A stretch of DNA of 64,000 nucleotides from an uncultured Dysgonomonas sp. (GTDB taxonomy: Bacteria > Bacteroidota > Bacteroidia > Bacteroidales > Dysgonomonadaceae): the NCBI GenBank assembly GCA_945273835.1, contig CALYPL010000006.1, positions 1-64,000 on the forward strand. The letters run 5' to 3'. This document shows positions 56,921-64,000 of this stretch, in pieces (positions within the stretch are counted from its first letter, which is position 1; each line of letters opens with the position of its first letter). The position numbers were made by a program, and so were the translations under genes. The notes below the pieces were generated by a model. The model was not told the DNA's origin. It made no database searches and saw nothing but the letters and a program-made list of their open reading frames with translations.

Positions 56921-58351
56921 ATGGGGACACTTAAACTAATAAAAGGAAAATACACGATTTACAGATGGACAATATGTGGACTATTGTTCTTTACCACAAC
57001 AATTAATTACCTCAACAGACAAATTCTATCATTATTGCAGCCGTTGATAAAATACGATTTTCACTGGAGCGACAGTGATTACGGGACTATTACTGCAACC
57101 ATTTCATTAGCTTATGCTTTCACTCTTCCATCCGTAGGTCGAATTATTGATAAGTTAAGTCCCAAGAGTAGTGTTACAATAATTATAGCAATGTGGTCAA
57201 CAATAGCTTGCTTAAGTGCATTAAGTTGTTTTCTGATTGAAAAAATTGTAGATTTACCCGATTCGGAAGTATTAAGTATGGTTACTAATCGTGCCGTTTT
57301 AGATAAGATAACGTCATGGAGTATTCTTATTTTTGTAGTCATAGGCTGTATCATTGCAATGGGCGAGGCGGGAAATTTCCCATCAATAACTAAGGCTGCT
57401 ATTGAATGCTTTCCTAATGAGAAACTATCGTTTGCTACTGATTTATTTAATTCAGGCGTCGTTGTCGGAATTATACTTGCAGCGCTGATCTCGCCTTTTC
57501 TCGCTACTGCAATCGGTTGGTCAAAAACTTTTCTTGTATTCGGGATTATTGGTTTCATCTGCCTTATATTATGGCTATTGTTATATAGATCTCCCCAAAA
57601 GAACGCATCCAAAAATAATGCGAAATCAGCATGTAAAAGCCAAGACAATAATAAAGGTGAAACTGTTTTTTGTGATCCCCAAAAGAAGATTTCTATTTTC
57701 AGTTACTTAAAATATCGCCAAGTTTGGGCTTTTGCATTTGGTAAATTGATGACGGACGGTGTCTGGTGGTTCTTTATTTTCTGGACACCCGCTTATCTGG
57801 TCGCCGAATACGGTTTGAAAATGACTGAACTGGCATTGCCGATGGCTTTACTTTATTTCATCACTGTTTTTGGTTCGATTTTCGTAGGGAAACTACCTAA
57901 CTACTATGTAAATAAAGGTATGGAGTCTTATTCAGACCGCATGCGCACAATGATAATCATTGCGTTATTTTCTCTTTTAGTTTTATTTGTACAGCCTTTA
58001 GGGCATCTTAAACTTTGGAATGGTAATGGTTACTGGATTGCAATAATCTTAATCGGATTAAGTGGTTTAGCGCATAGAGCGTGGGCTGCCAATATTTTAC
58101 CGACTTTAGGGGTTATGATACCGAATGAAGCGATTACATCTATTAGTTGTATAGGCGGAATGGCAGGAGGCATCGGCTCTTTTGTGATACAAAAGTGTAG
58201 CGGGATAATTCTTGATTACAGCTTGGTAGAATGGGGATCAAAGTATAAAGGATATACCATTATTTTCACATTTTGCGCTTTAGCTTATCTTATCGGTTGG
58301 AACATTATCAAAATATTAGTACCTCAATTTAAACCTATTGAGAATGCGTAA
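56921..58351 (+). CDS. ExuT-type hexuronate transporter (MFS)
   Basis: A 476-residue major facilitator protein with about twelve membrane helices. The start of helix 1, FFTTTINYLNRQILSLLQP, is typical of the anion:cation symporter group that includes ExuT hexuronate and GudP glucarate carriers. It lies 24 bases after eda and closes the operon. It likely imports galacturonate, glucuronate or unsaturated uronates; which one is not readable. Confidence 0.88.
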   Translation: MGTLKLIKGKYTIYRWTICGLLFFTTTINYLNRQILSLLQPLIKYDFHWSDSDYGTITATISLAYAFTLPSVGRIIDKLSPKSSVTIIIAMWSTIACLSALSCFLIEKIVDLPDSEVLSMVTNRAVLDKITSWSILIFVVIGCIIAMGEAGNFPSITKAAIECFPNEKLSFATDLFNSGVVVGIILAALISPFLATAIGWSKTFLVFGIIGFICLILWLLLYRSPQKNASKNNAKSACKSQDNNKGETVFCDPQKKISIFSYLKYRQVWAFAFGKLMTDGVWWFFIFWTPAYLVAEYGLKMTELALPMALLYFITVFGSIFVGKLPNYYVNKGMESYSDRMRTMIIIALFSLLVLFVQPLGHLKLWNGNGYWIAIILIGLSGLAHRAWAANILPTLGVMIPNEAITSISCIGGMAGGIGSFVIQKCSGIILDYSLVEWGSKYKGYTIIFTFCALAYLIGWNIIKILVPQFKPIENA

Positions 58352-58381
58352 TAATTACTATTATCGCTATTTTATAATAAA

Positions 58382-58414
58382 CAAAAGTCCTGCTATTAAC
58401 GAGCAAGACTTTTG
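58382..58414. terminator. bidirectional terminator between the transporter and CDP-alcohol transferase genes
   Basis: Stem CAAAAGTCCTGC/GCAAGACTTTTG (one mismatch) with a 9-base loop, followed on the plus strand by TTTTATT and on the minus strand by T-rich sequence. It separates the two convergent genes. Confidence 0.8.
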
Positions 58415-58434
58415 TTTTATTAGGTTGTGAAATA

Positions 58435-59349
58435 TCAATATTTTCCTGATTCAATTTCTTTGGTAAACTCTTTACATATTTTTTCGTGTGTCCTTACCAT
58501 GTATATCAACAATATATTTAAAACTGTCAGCTCAAAGACAAAATAAATCCAAGGTAATCCGATAAGCGCAGATATGAACAAGGCTATGGCTCGGGTATTA
58601 AAAGAAAGAATATTGGTATATTTCATCAAAGGAAGACTTTTTTGGCGAAATTCTTGGCGAAATTCATCAGGATAAGTTTCTCCGTATTTTTCTTTCAACA
58701 ACGCAAACATTTTCTGAAAAGAGGGAGTCCAGCTTTCCTGCCCTTTTGTATAGCTACGATAGAAAAAAAGATATATTTTATCGAACCAATTGTTCTTAAA
58801 AGTCTGCTTATTATATTTTTCTGTAAGTTCAACTGAATTATCAAGCTCACTACCCGATTTACCCTTCAGGAACAATAAATGTATGTTTCGGTAATAATCT
58901 GCCATTGAAGCTTGTTTGGAATGAAAGAAACCTGCGACTACTGCCATTCCCCAAATCCATCCTCCCCATACAGGAAACAGGCGGAAACAAATGGCTATAT
59001 AAATTGACGCAAACCACAGGTCACCCGCAAAACCATCGAGAGCACGTCCAACCGGAGAGAATTGTTTAGTCATTCGGGCAAGTTGTCCGTCTGCGCTATC
59101 GTAAGAATTTGCCCAGACAAGCAGGAAAATACCCAACAATGTAATCCAAATATTACTATAATAGAAACATACTCCTGCGGCTACACCCAAAAATATACTG
59201 AGTATGGTTACCGTATTGGGGGATACGCCTATTTTCTGAAAAAATAATGCCCAACGATAGCCGATAGGGCGATAAAAATATATATCAATTGGTTCTTCTG
59301 TGTCTGCCGACTTCAACGTCGATTCTAATGTTGGTTTCTTATCGTTCAT
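58435..59349 (-). CDS. CDP-alcohol phosphatidyltransferase family protein
   Basis: A 304-residue multi-pass membrane enzyme. The motif reads D84-x2-D87-G88-x2-A91-R92-x8-G101-x3-D105, all present. The fourth aspartate, expected at 109, is Gly109, with D110 one residue later (DGFAGD). The central part (about 150-230) holds a long cytoplasmic insert rich in aromatic residues not found in PssA or PgsA. It resembles Bacteroidota proteins linked to inositol-phospholipid synthesis. Last gene of the operon with the small membrane protein and the DivIC-like gene. Substrate alcohol unproven. Confidence 0.8.
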   Translation of the reverse strand: MNDKKPTLESTLKSADTEEPIDIYFYRPIGYRWALFFQKIGVSPNTVTILSIFLGVAAGVCFYYSNIWITLLGIFLLVWANSYDSADGQLARMTKQFSPVGRALDGFAGDLWFASIYIAICFRLFPVWGGWIWGMAVVAGFFHSKQASMADYYRNIHLLFLKGKSGSELDNSVELTEKYNKQTFKNNWFDKIYLFFYRSYTKGQESWTPSFQKMFALLKEKYGETYPDEFRQEFRQKSLPLMKYTNILSFNTRAIALFISALIGLPWIYFVFELTVLNILLIYMVRTHEKICKEFTKEIESGKY

Positions 59350-59356
59350 TTCTTAT

Positions 59357-59740
59357 TTAGGATTTCTTGACGGACGAATCATGGTTGTTTTCATCATCCT
59401 GTTCATTTTTATATATGCGTGGGAGCATTATTGAACCGTAAAGGGTAAGTACCGCCGCAATGAGCAGACATATTATCCATTGTTTCATTCCGGCAAACAT
59501 CAGATAAGCTGATACAGCCATAAGCAATACGGCAAATATCATAATGTTATACAGCCGTTTGCCACGAATATTCTTCCCCGGATAAGGAGTTGTGAACATA
59601 GTGGCTGCATAACCTGCTACCCCGACAATCATAACGTATTTCGCAATTTCAGCATTGAAAGAATATATGATTGCTGACAATAGGATAAGTATTGCCGAAA
59701 GTTTAAAAATAATATTCTTGGTTTTGTTAGATGGTTTCAT
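59357..59740 (-). CDS. small four-helix membrane protein, unknown function
   Basis: A 127-residue protein with four predicted membrane helices (about 10-27, 32-48, 65-83 and 87-105) and a charged C-terminal tail. I recognise no family. It lies between the DivIC-like gene (14-base gap) and the CDP-alcohol transferase gene (7-base gap), so it is co-transcribed with them. Confidence 0.72.
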   Translation of the reverse strand: MKPSNKTKNIIFKLSAILILLSAIIYSFNAEIAKYVMIVGVAGYAATMFTTPYPGKNIRGKRLYNIMIFAVLLMAVSAYLMFAGMKQWIICLLIAAVLTLYGSIMLPRIYKNEQDDENNHDSSVKKS

Positions 59741-59754
59741 CAGTCAGGATACCT

Positions 59755-60060
59755 CTATTCTATTATAAAAACGTCTTCATTGGCTCTCTTCATCAGAAAA
59801 TGCTCACGAGCAAATTTTTCTATACTTTCCTTATCCGATTTCAGAAGTTCCAGTTGTTTCTTGTCGCGAACGGTTTGATTGCGATAAAATTCAATCTGAT
59901 TATTAAGATTGCGTATTTTATTGTTATAGCTGATTTGCATAAAAATGTTGCTGTCGCTCAGAAAAAACGCCATTATGATAAATGCCACAAGCACGAGCAA
60001 TTGGATATTGGTATAACCATCTTGCCTGAGTCTGCTAATCATTTTTTTCAGCAATTCCAT
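59755..60060 (-). CDS. FtsB/DivIC-like cell-division protein
   Basis: A 101-residue septum-formation protein with an N-terminal cytoplasmic tail, one membrane helix (about 19-35) and a periplasmic coiled coil (about 43-75). The C-terminal segment EKFAREHFLMKRANEDVFII matches the family end. Start chosen at the ATG at 60060 because the upstream ATG at 60102 lies inside the predicted promoter box. It recruits FtsL/FtsQ-type divisome partners. Confidence 0.85.
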   Translation of the reverse strand: MELLKKMISRLRQDGYTNIQLLVLVAFIIMAFFLSDSNIFMQISYNNKIRNLNNQIEFYRNQTVRDKKQLELLKSDKESIEKFAREHFLMKRANEDVFIIE

Positions 60061-60099
60061 TGATCTTAACTTTACGCGGACGACGGTATTATTAAAATA

Positions 60100-60107
60100 C
60101 AAAGATA
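60100..60107 (-). promoter_or_regulatory. -7 promoter box (TATCTTTG) for the DivIC-like operon
   Basis: TAnnTTTG match on the minus strand, 39 bases before the chosen ATG at 60060. It abuts the plus-strand xerD box. Confidence 0.5.
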
Positions 60108-60115
60108 TATATTTG
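60108..60115 (+). promoter_or_regulatory. -7 promoter box (TATATTTG) for xerD
   Basis: TAnnTTTG match 19 bases before the xerD start. It directly adjoins the opposite-strand box at 60100-60107. Confidence 0.5.
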
Positions 60116-60134
60116 TATTAATATTCTGCTTTGA

Positions 60135-61040
60135 ATGAAACCAAAAGATGATATAATACAGAAATACAAAAACTATTTGCTTCTTGAGCGGTCGTTATCA
60201 AAAAACTCGATTGAAGCGTATATCGATGATGTGAACAAATTGCTGTATTTTGTTGAAAACGAAGGTCTGAATCTGCAAAATCTGACTTTAGACAATCTTG
60301 AACAATTTGTTGCTCAACTTTATGACTCGGGTATCAACGCTCGCTCCACAGCAAGAGTTATTTCAGGCGTCAAATCATTTTTCAGTTTCCTGCTACTCGA
60401 TGAATACATAGTCAAAGACCCTTCCGAATTGCTCGAAACCCCAAAAATCGGCTTTAAGTTGCCCGTTGTACTCTCCATAGAAGAGATTGAGAATATTCTT
60501 CGGGCTATTGATATGTCTACCAAAGAGGGTGAGCGCAACAGAGCTATATTAGAAGTTTTGTATGGTTGCGGGTTGCGAATTTCGGAGTTGACCAATCTAA
60601 AGTTTTCAGATCTTTATCTGGATGAGGAATTTATAAAGGTTGAAGGTAAAGGAGGTAAGCAAAGGCTTGTACCTATTTCTCATGCCGCAATCAATGCGCT
60701 CAATAATTATCTGACCGAACGGAAACAGATTGACGCGAAGAAAGGGCATGAAGATATTGTTTTTCTAAGCAAGCGGGGAACTGCTATATCACGCATCATG
60801 GTCTTTCATTTCATCAAACAATATGCCGAATCAGCAGGTATTAAAAAAAACATAAGCCCCCATACTTTCAGACATTCGTTCGCCACTCATCTGCTTGAAC
60901 GTGGAGCAAATATACGTGCTATACAACTGATGCTTGGGCATGAAAAGATTACTACTACCGAACTTTATACCCATATCGACAGGGAATATCTGCGTCAAGA
61001 AATCATTGAACACCATCCTCGTAATAAGAAGCAAGGCTGA
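60135..61040 (+). CDS. xerD: site-specific tyrosine recombinase XerD
   Basis: A 301-residue tyrosine recombinase that resolves chromosome dimers at dif together with XerC and FtsK. The catalytic set is complete: R148 in GCGLRISEL, a beta-hairpin lysine near 172-175, H243 and R246 in HTFRHSF, H269 in LGHEKI and Y278 in ELYTHID. The N-terminal SAM-like core-binding domain is present. No attachment site or mobile element adjoins it, so it is the housekeeping recombinase. Confidence 0.92.
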   Translation: MKPKDDIIQKYKNYLLLERSLSKNSIEAYIDDVNKLLYFVENEGLNLQNLTLDNLEQFVAQLYDSGINARSTARVISGVKSFFSFLLLDEYIVKDPSELLETPKIGFKLPVVLSIEEIENILRAIDMSTKEGERNRAILEVLYGCGLRISELTNLKFSDLYLDEEFIKVEGKGGKQRLVPISHAAINALNNYLTERKQIDAKKGHEDIVFLSKRGTAISRIMVFHFIKQYAESAGIKKNISPHTFRHSFATHLLERGANIRAIQLMLGHEKITTTELYTHIDREYLRQEIIEHHPRNKKQG

Positions 61041-61063
61041 TCATAGAAATACAATATAATTTC

Positions 61064-61071
61064 TATCTTTG
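61064..61071 (+). promoter_or_regulatory. -7 promoter box (TATCTTTG) for the DUF3332 gene
   Basis: TAnnTTTG match 43 bases before the DUF3332 start. Confidence 0.45.
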
Positions 61072-61114
61072 CCCGCTATTTAACCATGATTCATTAAAAT
61101 TTAATTACAAACGT

Positions 61115-61660
61115 ATGAAAAGAAATTTTATCAGATTAGGCGGTATATTGGTTTTGTCGGGCAGTATTTTGTTCACTTCATGTATAGGTTCGTTCAGTCT
61201 TTTCAATAAATTATTAGCATGGAATCAGACAATAGATAATAAATTCGTAAACGAACTTGTATTCTTTGCCCTATGGGTTGTTCCCGCCTATGAAGTAGCT
61301 ATCATATCTGATGCTCTTGTTATCAACTCAATTGAGTTTTGGTCGGGTGACAATCCTGTTGCCGAAGGCATTGTTAAAGAAGTGCAAGGCGAGCATGGCA
61401 TATATACGGTTGAAACGCTGAAAAATGGTTATCACATCGAAAATGAAAAGGGTGAAACTGTTAATCTGATTTATGACAAAGATTCAAACACTTGGAATGC
61501 AGTAGCCAATGGCAATACTTCAAAATTAATTACATTCGAAGGCAATGACAAGGCTATAGTTTATTTGCCGGATGGTAAAGAAAAAAATGTTGAATTGAAT
61601 CAGAAAGGAGCATTTGCCTTCCACAATTCGGTTGAAAATGCCATGCTGATGAGCAGATAA
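61115..61660 (+). CDS. DUF3332 family lipoprotein
   Basis: A 181-residue predicted lipoprotein (signal ending SILFTSC, C23 acylated) of the DUF3332 family. The N-terminal half has conserved segments GSFSLFNKLLAWNQ, KFVNELVFFALWVVPAYEV and INSIEFWSGDNPV. A second hydrophobic stretch lies near residues 49-66. The C-terminal half looks like a small beta domain (YTVETLKNGYHIENEKGE). Function unknown. It is monocistronic with a good terminator. Confidence 0.82.
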   Translation: MKRNFIRLGGILVLSGSILFTSCIGSFSLFNKLLAWNQTIDNKFVNELVFFALWVVPAYEVAIISDALVINSIEFWSGDNPVAEGIVKEVQGEHGIYTVETLKNGYHIENEKGETVNLIYDKDSNTWNAVANGNTSKLITFEGNDKAIVYLPDGKEKNVELNQKGAFAFHNSVENAMLMSR

Positions 61661-61688
61661 GATTATTCAATCAATCCATTATATCAGT

Positions 61689-61733
61689 AACCTGTTTGCA
61701 TTAAAAATAATTGGCAAACAGGTTTCTTTTTTT
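61689..61733 (+). terminator. intrinsic terminator after the DUF3332 gene
   Basis: Perfect 11-bp stem AACCTGTTTGC/GCAAACAGGTT with a 14-base loop and then TCTTTTTTT. Confidence 0.88.
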
Positions 61734-61889
61734 AAATTTCAACTACACGATAGACAGTCGGAAATGATAAATTTTATTTATTAAGTTTTTATAAATCTCA
61801 TCTATTTTTCATTGTTTTTATTAAAAGTATTACCTAACTTTATTGCATATTCTTACCGTAAGTATATTGAATGTTAATAAAATAAAAGC

Positions 61890-62141
61890 ATGGGGAAAGT
61901 TATCACTTTTGCAGAGTTACGTAAGATTAAGGATTGTTTGCCGGATGGAAGTATTCAGCGGATAGCCAATGAATTGCGAGTTCCCGTAGAAACTATATGG
62001 AACTATTTTGGAGGGCATAGCTATCAGCAAGGTCAGAGTTGTGGCATTCATATCGAACATGGACCAGATAGAGGGTATATTCTTATTGAAGATACTACCA
62101 TTTTAAATATGGCGCTTTCTTTGATCGAAGAAACAGCCTGA
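61890..62141 (+). CDS. small HTH-like DNA-binding protein
   Basis: An 83-residue protein. The first half reads as a helix-turn-helix: ITFAELRKIKDCLPDG then SIQRIANELRVPVETIWNYF. The second half is a short beta/alpha segment, GIHIEHGPDRGYILIED. Similar small proteins annotated as DNA-binding occur in Bacteroides, but their targets are not known to me. The 250-base gap to the next gene shows no clear promoter box. Confidence 0.65.
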   Translation: MGKVITFAELRKIKDCLPDGSIQRIANELRVPVETIWNYFGGHSYQQGQSCGIHIEHGPDRGYILIEDTTILNMALSLIEETA

Positions 62142-62375
62142 GTGTAATATGCCATCTGACAGACTAAAAATATTATTTTATAAGCCAAAGGCAATCATAC
62201 TTTTTAGGATAATCAATATCGCAAGTAAAGATACGTTATTAAGACCAGCTTTATCTGCGATTTCCATTAAGCAAGAAGGATTTCACAAAATACAATTGTA
62301 ATTAATAATTGAAGTAAACGATTTTGCAGTCGAAAATATTAGAGATTCAAATTTAATGAATTAAAGCTATTAGCT

Positions 62376-63494
62376 ATGGAAGAGAAACTGGTTACGTTAG
62401 CGATTCATACAAATGAAAAAGCAGAGATTTTAAAAAAAGTATTAGAAAAAGAAGGTATTGAAGTTTTTATCAACGATATCAACATTTTACAATCTCACAC
62501 ATCGCCCGGTGTAAGAATACGGATCAAAGAATCCGATCTGTCTAAAGCACTGAATGTTGTTGAAAGCAGGCATCTCTTCAGTTATGACGAAGAAGAAACT
62601 TACCGTATTGATGATGGTCGAAGAAGAATATTAGTTCCGGTAGATTTTTCAGACTATTCACTAAAAGCATGCAGCATCGCATTCAATATGGCTCGTGATC
62701 TGGATGCAAAAGTGAAAATACTTCACGTATATTTTAACCCTTACTATCCGACTGCTCTACCCATGGCTGAAGCTTTTGCATATCAGGGCAAAGAAGAAAA
62801 GGAATTTCAGAATATAATTGAGAAAGTACGGAAGAATATTCAGAAATTATGTAATACAATTGATGAGAAAATTGCTTCGGGCGATTTTCCGCCGGTGAAT
62901 TATTCGTACGTTCTTCGAGAAGGCTTACCGGAAGAAGAGATCGTTAATTTCACGAAAGAATACAAACCCTCACTCATTATCATGGGTACGAGAGGTAAAG
63001 ATCAGAAAGATAAGGATTTGATAGGCAGCGTTACAGCCGAAGTCATTGAAATGACGCAAATACCGCTCATAACTGTGCCTGAAAATACCCCTTTCACCGA
63101 TTTCAAGCAAGTCAAACATATTGCATTCTTAACCAATTTTAGTCAGCGTGATCTGGAATCATTCGATCTGATGACCAAATTACTGGCACCTTACGATATG
63201 AAAATTTCGTTAACACACATTGCCCTAAAAAAATGGGATAAGTGGGATGAAATAAAGATGGAGGGCATTAAGTCTTATTTTTCAAAACAATATCCGAATT
63301 TGAAGTTCGATTATCAGCTGATTGAAACGGAAGATATGCTTAAAAGTCTGGACGACTATATAAAAAATGATCATGTGAGCGTTTTGGCATTAACTACAAG
63401 CAAGCGTAATATATTCGCACGGATGTTCAGTCCAAGTATTTCAAGGAAGATGCTATTTCACTCCGACACACCGTTGCTTGTGTTGAGAGGATAA
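62376..63494 (+). CDS. DUF2007-universal stress protein, tandem Usp domains
   Basis: A 372-residue cytoplasmic protein. Residues 1-70 form a DUF2007-type signal-transducing domain (LVTLAIHTNEKAEILKKVLE). Two Usp domains follow, about 85-230 and 235-372. The first keeps the ATP-binding pattern G-2x-G-9x-G-S in MGTRGKDQKDKDLIGSVT, so it likely binds ATP; the second ends SRKMLFHSDTPLLVLRG and lacks that motif. A paralogue starts 34 bases downstream. Confidence 0.85.
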   Translation: MEEKLVTLAIHTNEKAEILKKVLEKEGIEVFINDINILQSHTSPGVRIRIKESDLSKALNVVESRHLFSYDEEETYRIDDGRRRILVPVDFSDYSLKACSIAFNMARDLDAKVKILHVYFNPYYPTALPMAEAFAYQGKEEKEFQNIIEKVRKNIQKLCNTIDEKIASGDFPPVNYSYVLREGLPEEEIVNFTKEYKPSLIIMGTRGKDQKDKDLIGSVTAEVIEMTQIPLITVPENTPFTDFKQVKHIAFLTNFSQRDLESFDLMTKLLAPYDMKISLTHIALKKWDKWDEIKMEGIKSYFSKQYPNLKFDYQLIETEDMLKSLDDYIKNDHVSVLALTTSKRNIFARMFSPSISRKMLFHSDTPLLVLRG

Positions 63495-63528
63495 TTATAT
63501 TTTAATTTTTTTACAAATTGAGGAAACG

Positions 63529-64000
63529 ATGAATAATGAATTGGTAACCTTAGCGGTACATACTAACGAAAAAGCCCAGATATTAAAAAACGTGCTTGAA
63601 CGTGAAAATATTCACGTACAAATTGAGAGCATTGATCATAAAAATCCTGATAAAGTTTCGACAGGCGTGCGTGTGCGCATTTTTCAATCCGACTTACCTA
63701 AAGCCCTGAGCATTGTGGAGCGCTACAATCTATTTGATTACAGCGATGAAAAAACATTACAAATGGATGACGGACGCAAACGAATATTAGTACCTGTAGA
63801 CTTTTCCGATTATTCACTCAATGCTTGTCAGGTTGCTTTCACCATAGCCAGTTTCCTCGATGCTAAAATTAAAATTCTAAATATCTTCCATAGCCCTTAT
63901 TTTCCCTCTACATTGCCTATGGCTAAAGCCTTTGATTACGGTGATGACGGTGATAAGAAATATAAAGATGTGCTTGACAGGGTAAATGCACGCATGCAAC
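63529..64000 (+). CDS. DUF2007-universal stress protein, partial at window end
   Basis: Open from ATG at 63529 (preceded by GAGGAAACG) to the end of the window, 157 codons, so no stop is seen. It starts MNNELVTLAVHTNEKAQILK, then the segment RKRILVPVDFSDYSLNAC, closely matching the preceding gene throughout. The two form a tandem duplication, probably one operon. The ATP-binding motif lies beyond the window edge. Confidence 0.85.
   Translation, partial: MNNELVTLAVHTNEKAQILKNVLERENIHVQIESIDHKNPDKVSTGVRVRIFQSDLPKALSIVERYNLFDYSDEKTLQMDDGRKRILVPVDFSDYSLNACQVAFTIASFLDAKIKILNIFHSPYFPSTLPMAKAFDYGDDGDKKYKDVLDRVNARMQ

Noticed and set aside
60135-61040. XerD as an integrase of a mobile element.
   Set aside because: Full-length housekeeping-type sequence, no attachment repeats, and no mobile genes beside it; the tRNA genes are far away.

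Overview
The window reads as chromosomal DNA of a Bacteroidota bacterium, most probably order Bacteroidales and perhaps Dysgonomonas or a relative (family level is a guess). The evidence is: AT-rich DNA; at least 20 start-proximal matches to the Bacteroidota -7 promoter box TAnnTTTG; a MurF-alanine racemase fusion, a GSCFA protein, a SIS-only arabinose-5-phosphate isomerase and a family-10-like lipoprotein hydrolase, all typical of the phylum; and PorT-like outer-membrane barrels. There are no phage genes, intact insertion sequences, CRISPR arrays or rRNA genes. Most of the window is core chromosome on both strands, with short operons and two tRNA genes (CAT and CCG anticodons).

Layout. 0-6.5 kb: a tRNA, a MaoC hydratase, phosphatidylserine synthase and decarboxylase (overlapping genes), then murB, mutL and coaBC. 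6.6-10.4 kb: one very large AsmA-like envelope protein. 10.4-13.6 kb (minus): radical SAM protein, metallo-beta-lactamase fold hydrolase, rsmG, RsiV-like lipoprotein. 14-16.2 kb: HAD phosphatase, a structured leader, and myo-inositol-1-phosphate synthase. 16.3-17.2 kb: the one long gene-poor stretch, with a possible decayed gene. 17.3-26.9 kb: outer-membrane barrel, tRNA-Arg, ung, a candidate small RNA, a calcium P-type ATPase, SUI1 and an AddA-like helicase-nuclease. 26.9-35.7 kb (minus): murA, kdsD-like, purE, a PAP2-like protein, rpoN, then an operon of two transporters, a SUFU-domain protein and a hypoxanthine-DNA glycosylase. 36-47.5 kb: galE, glnS, a TPR protein, dnaX, murF-alr, GSCFA and two tandem barrels. 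47.7-50.6 kb: nhaA and a GHL10 lipoprotein.

50.9-58.4 kb is the clearest metabolic module: a LacI-family regulator with two near-identical GC-rich palindromes around its own promoter, followed by an SDR dehydrogenase, KduI, a DUF4861 lipoprotein, KDG kinase, KDPG aldolase and an ExuT-type transporter. Together these would import (unsaturated) hexuronates and convert them to pyruvate and glyceraldehyde-3-phosphate. 58.4-60.1 kb (minus) is an operon of a FtsB/DivIC-like protein, a small membrane protein and a CDP-alcohol phosphatidyltransferase with a shifted last aspartate. It is a candidate partner of the inositol-phosphate synthase at 15 kb. The window ends with xerD, a DUF3332 lipoprotein, a small HTH protein and two tandem DUF2007-Usp stress proteins; the second runs off the edge.

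The most interesting non-obvious signals are an A11 slippery run in dnaX placed to make a short gamma subunit, the four-stem leader before the inositol-phosphate synthase gene, a promoter-terminator unit at 19.34-19.44 kb that looks like an unannotated small RNA, the twin LacI operators, and an inverted pair of TACASTGTA sites upstream of eda. No clearly novel multi-gene defence or mobile system was found.
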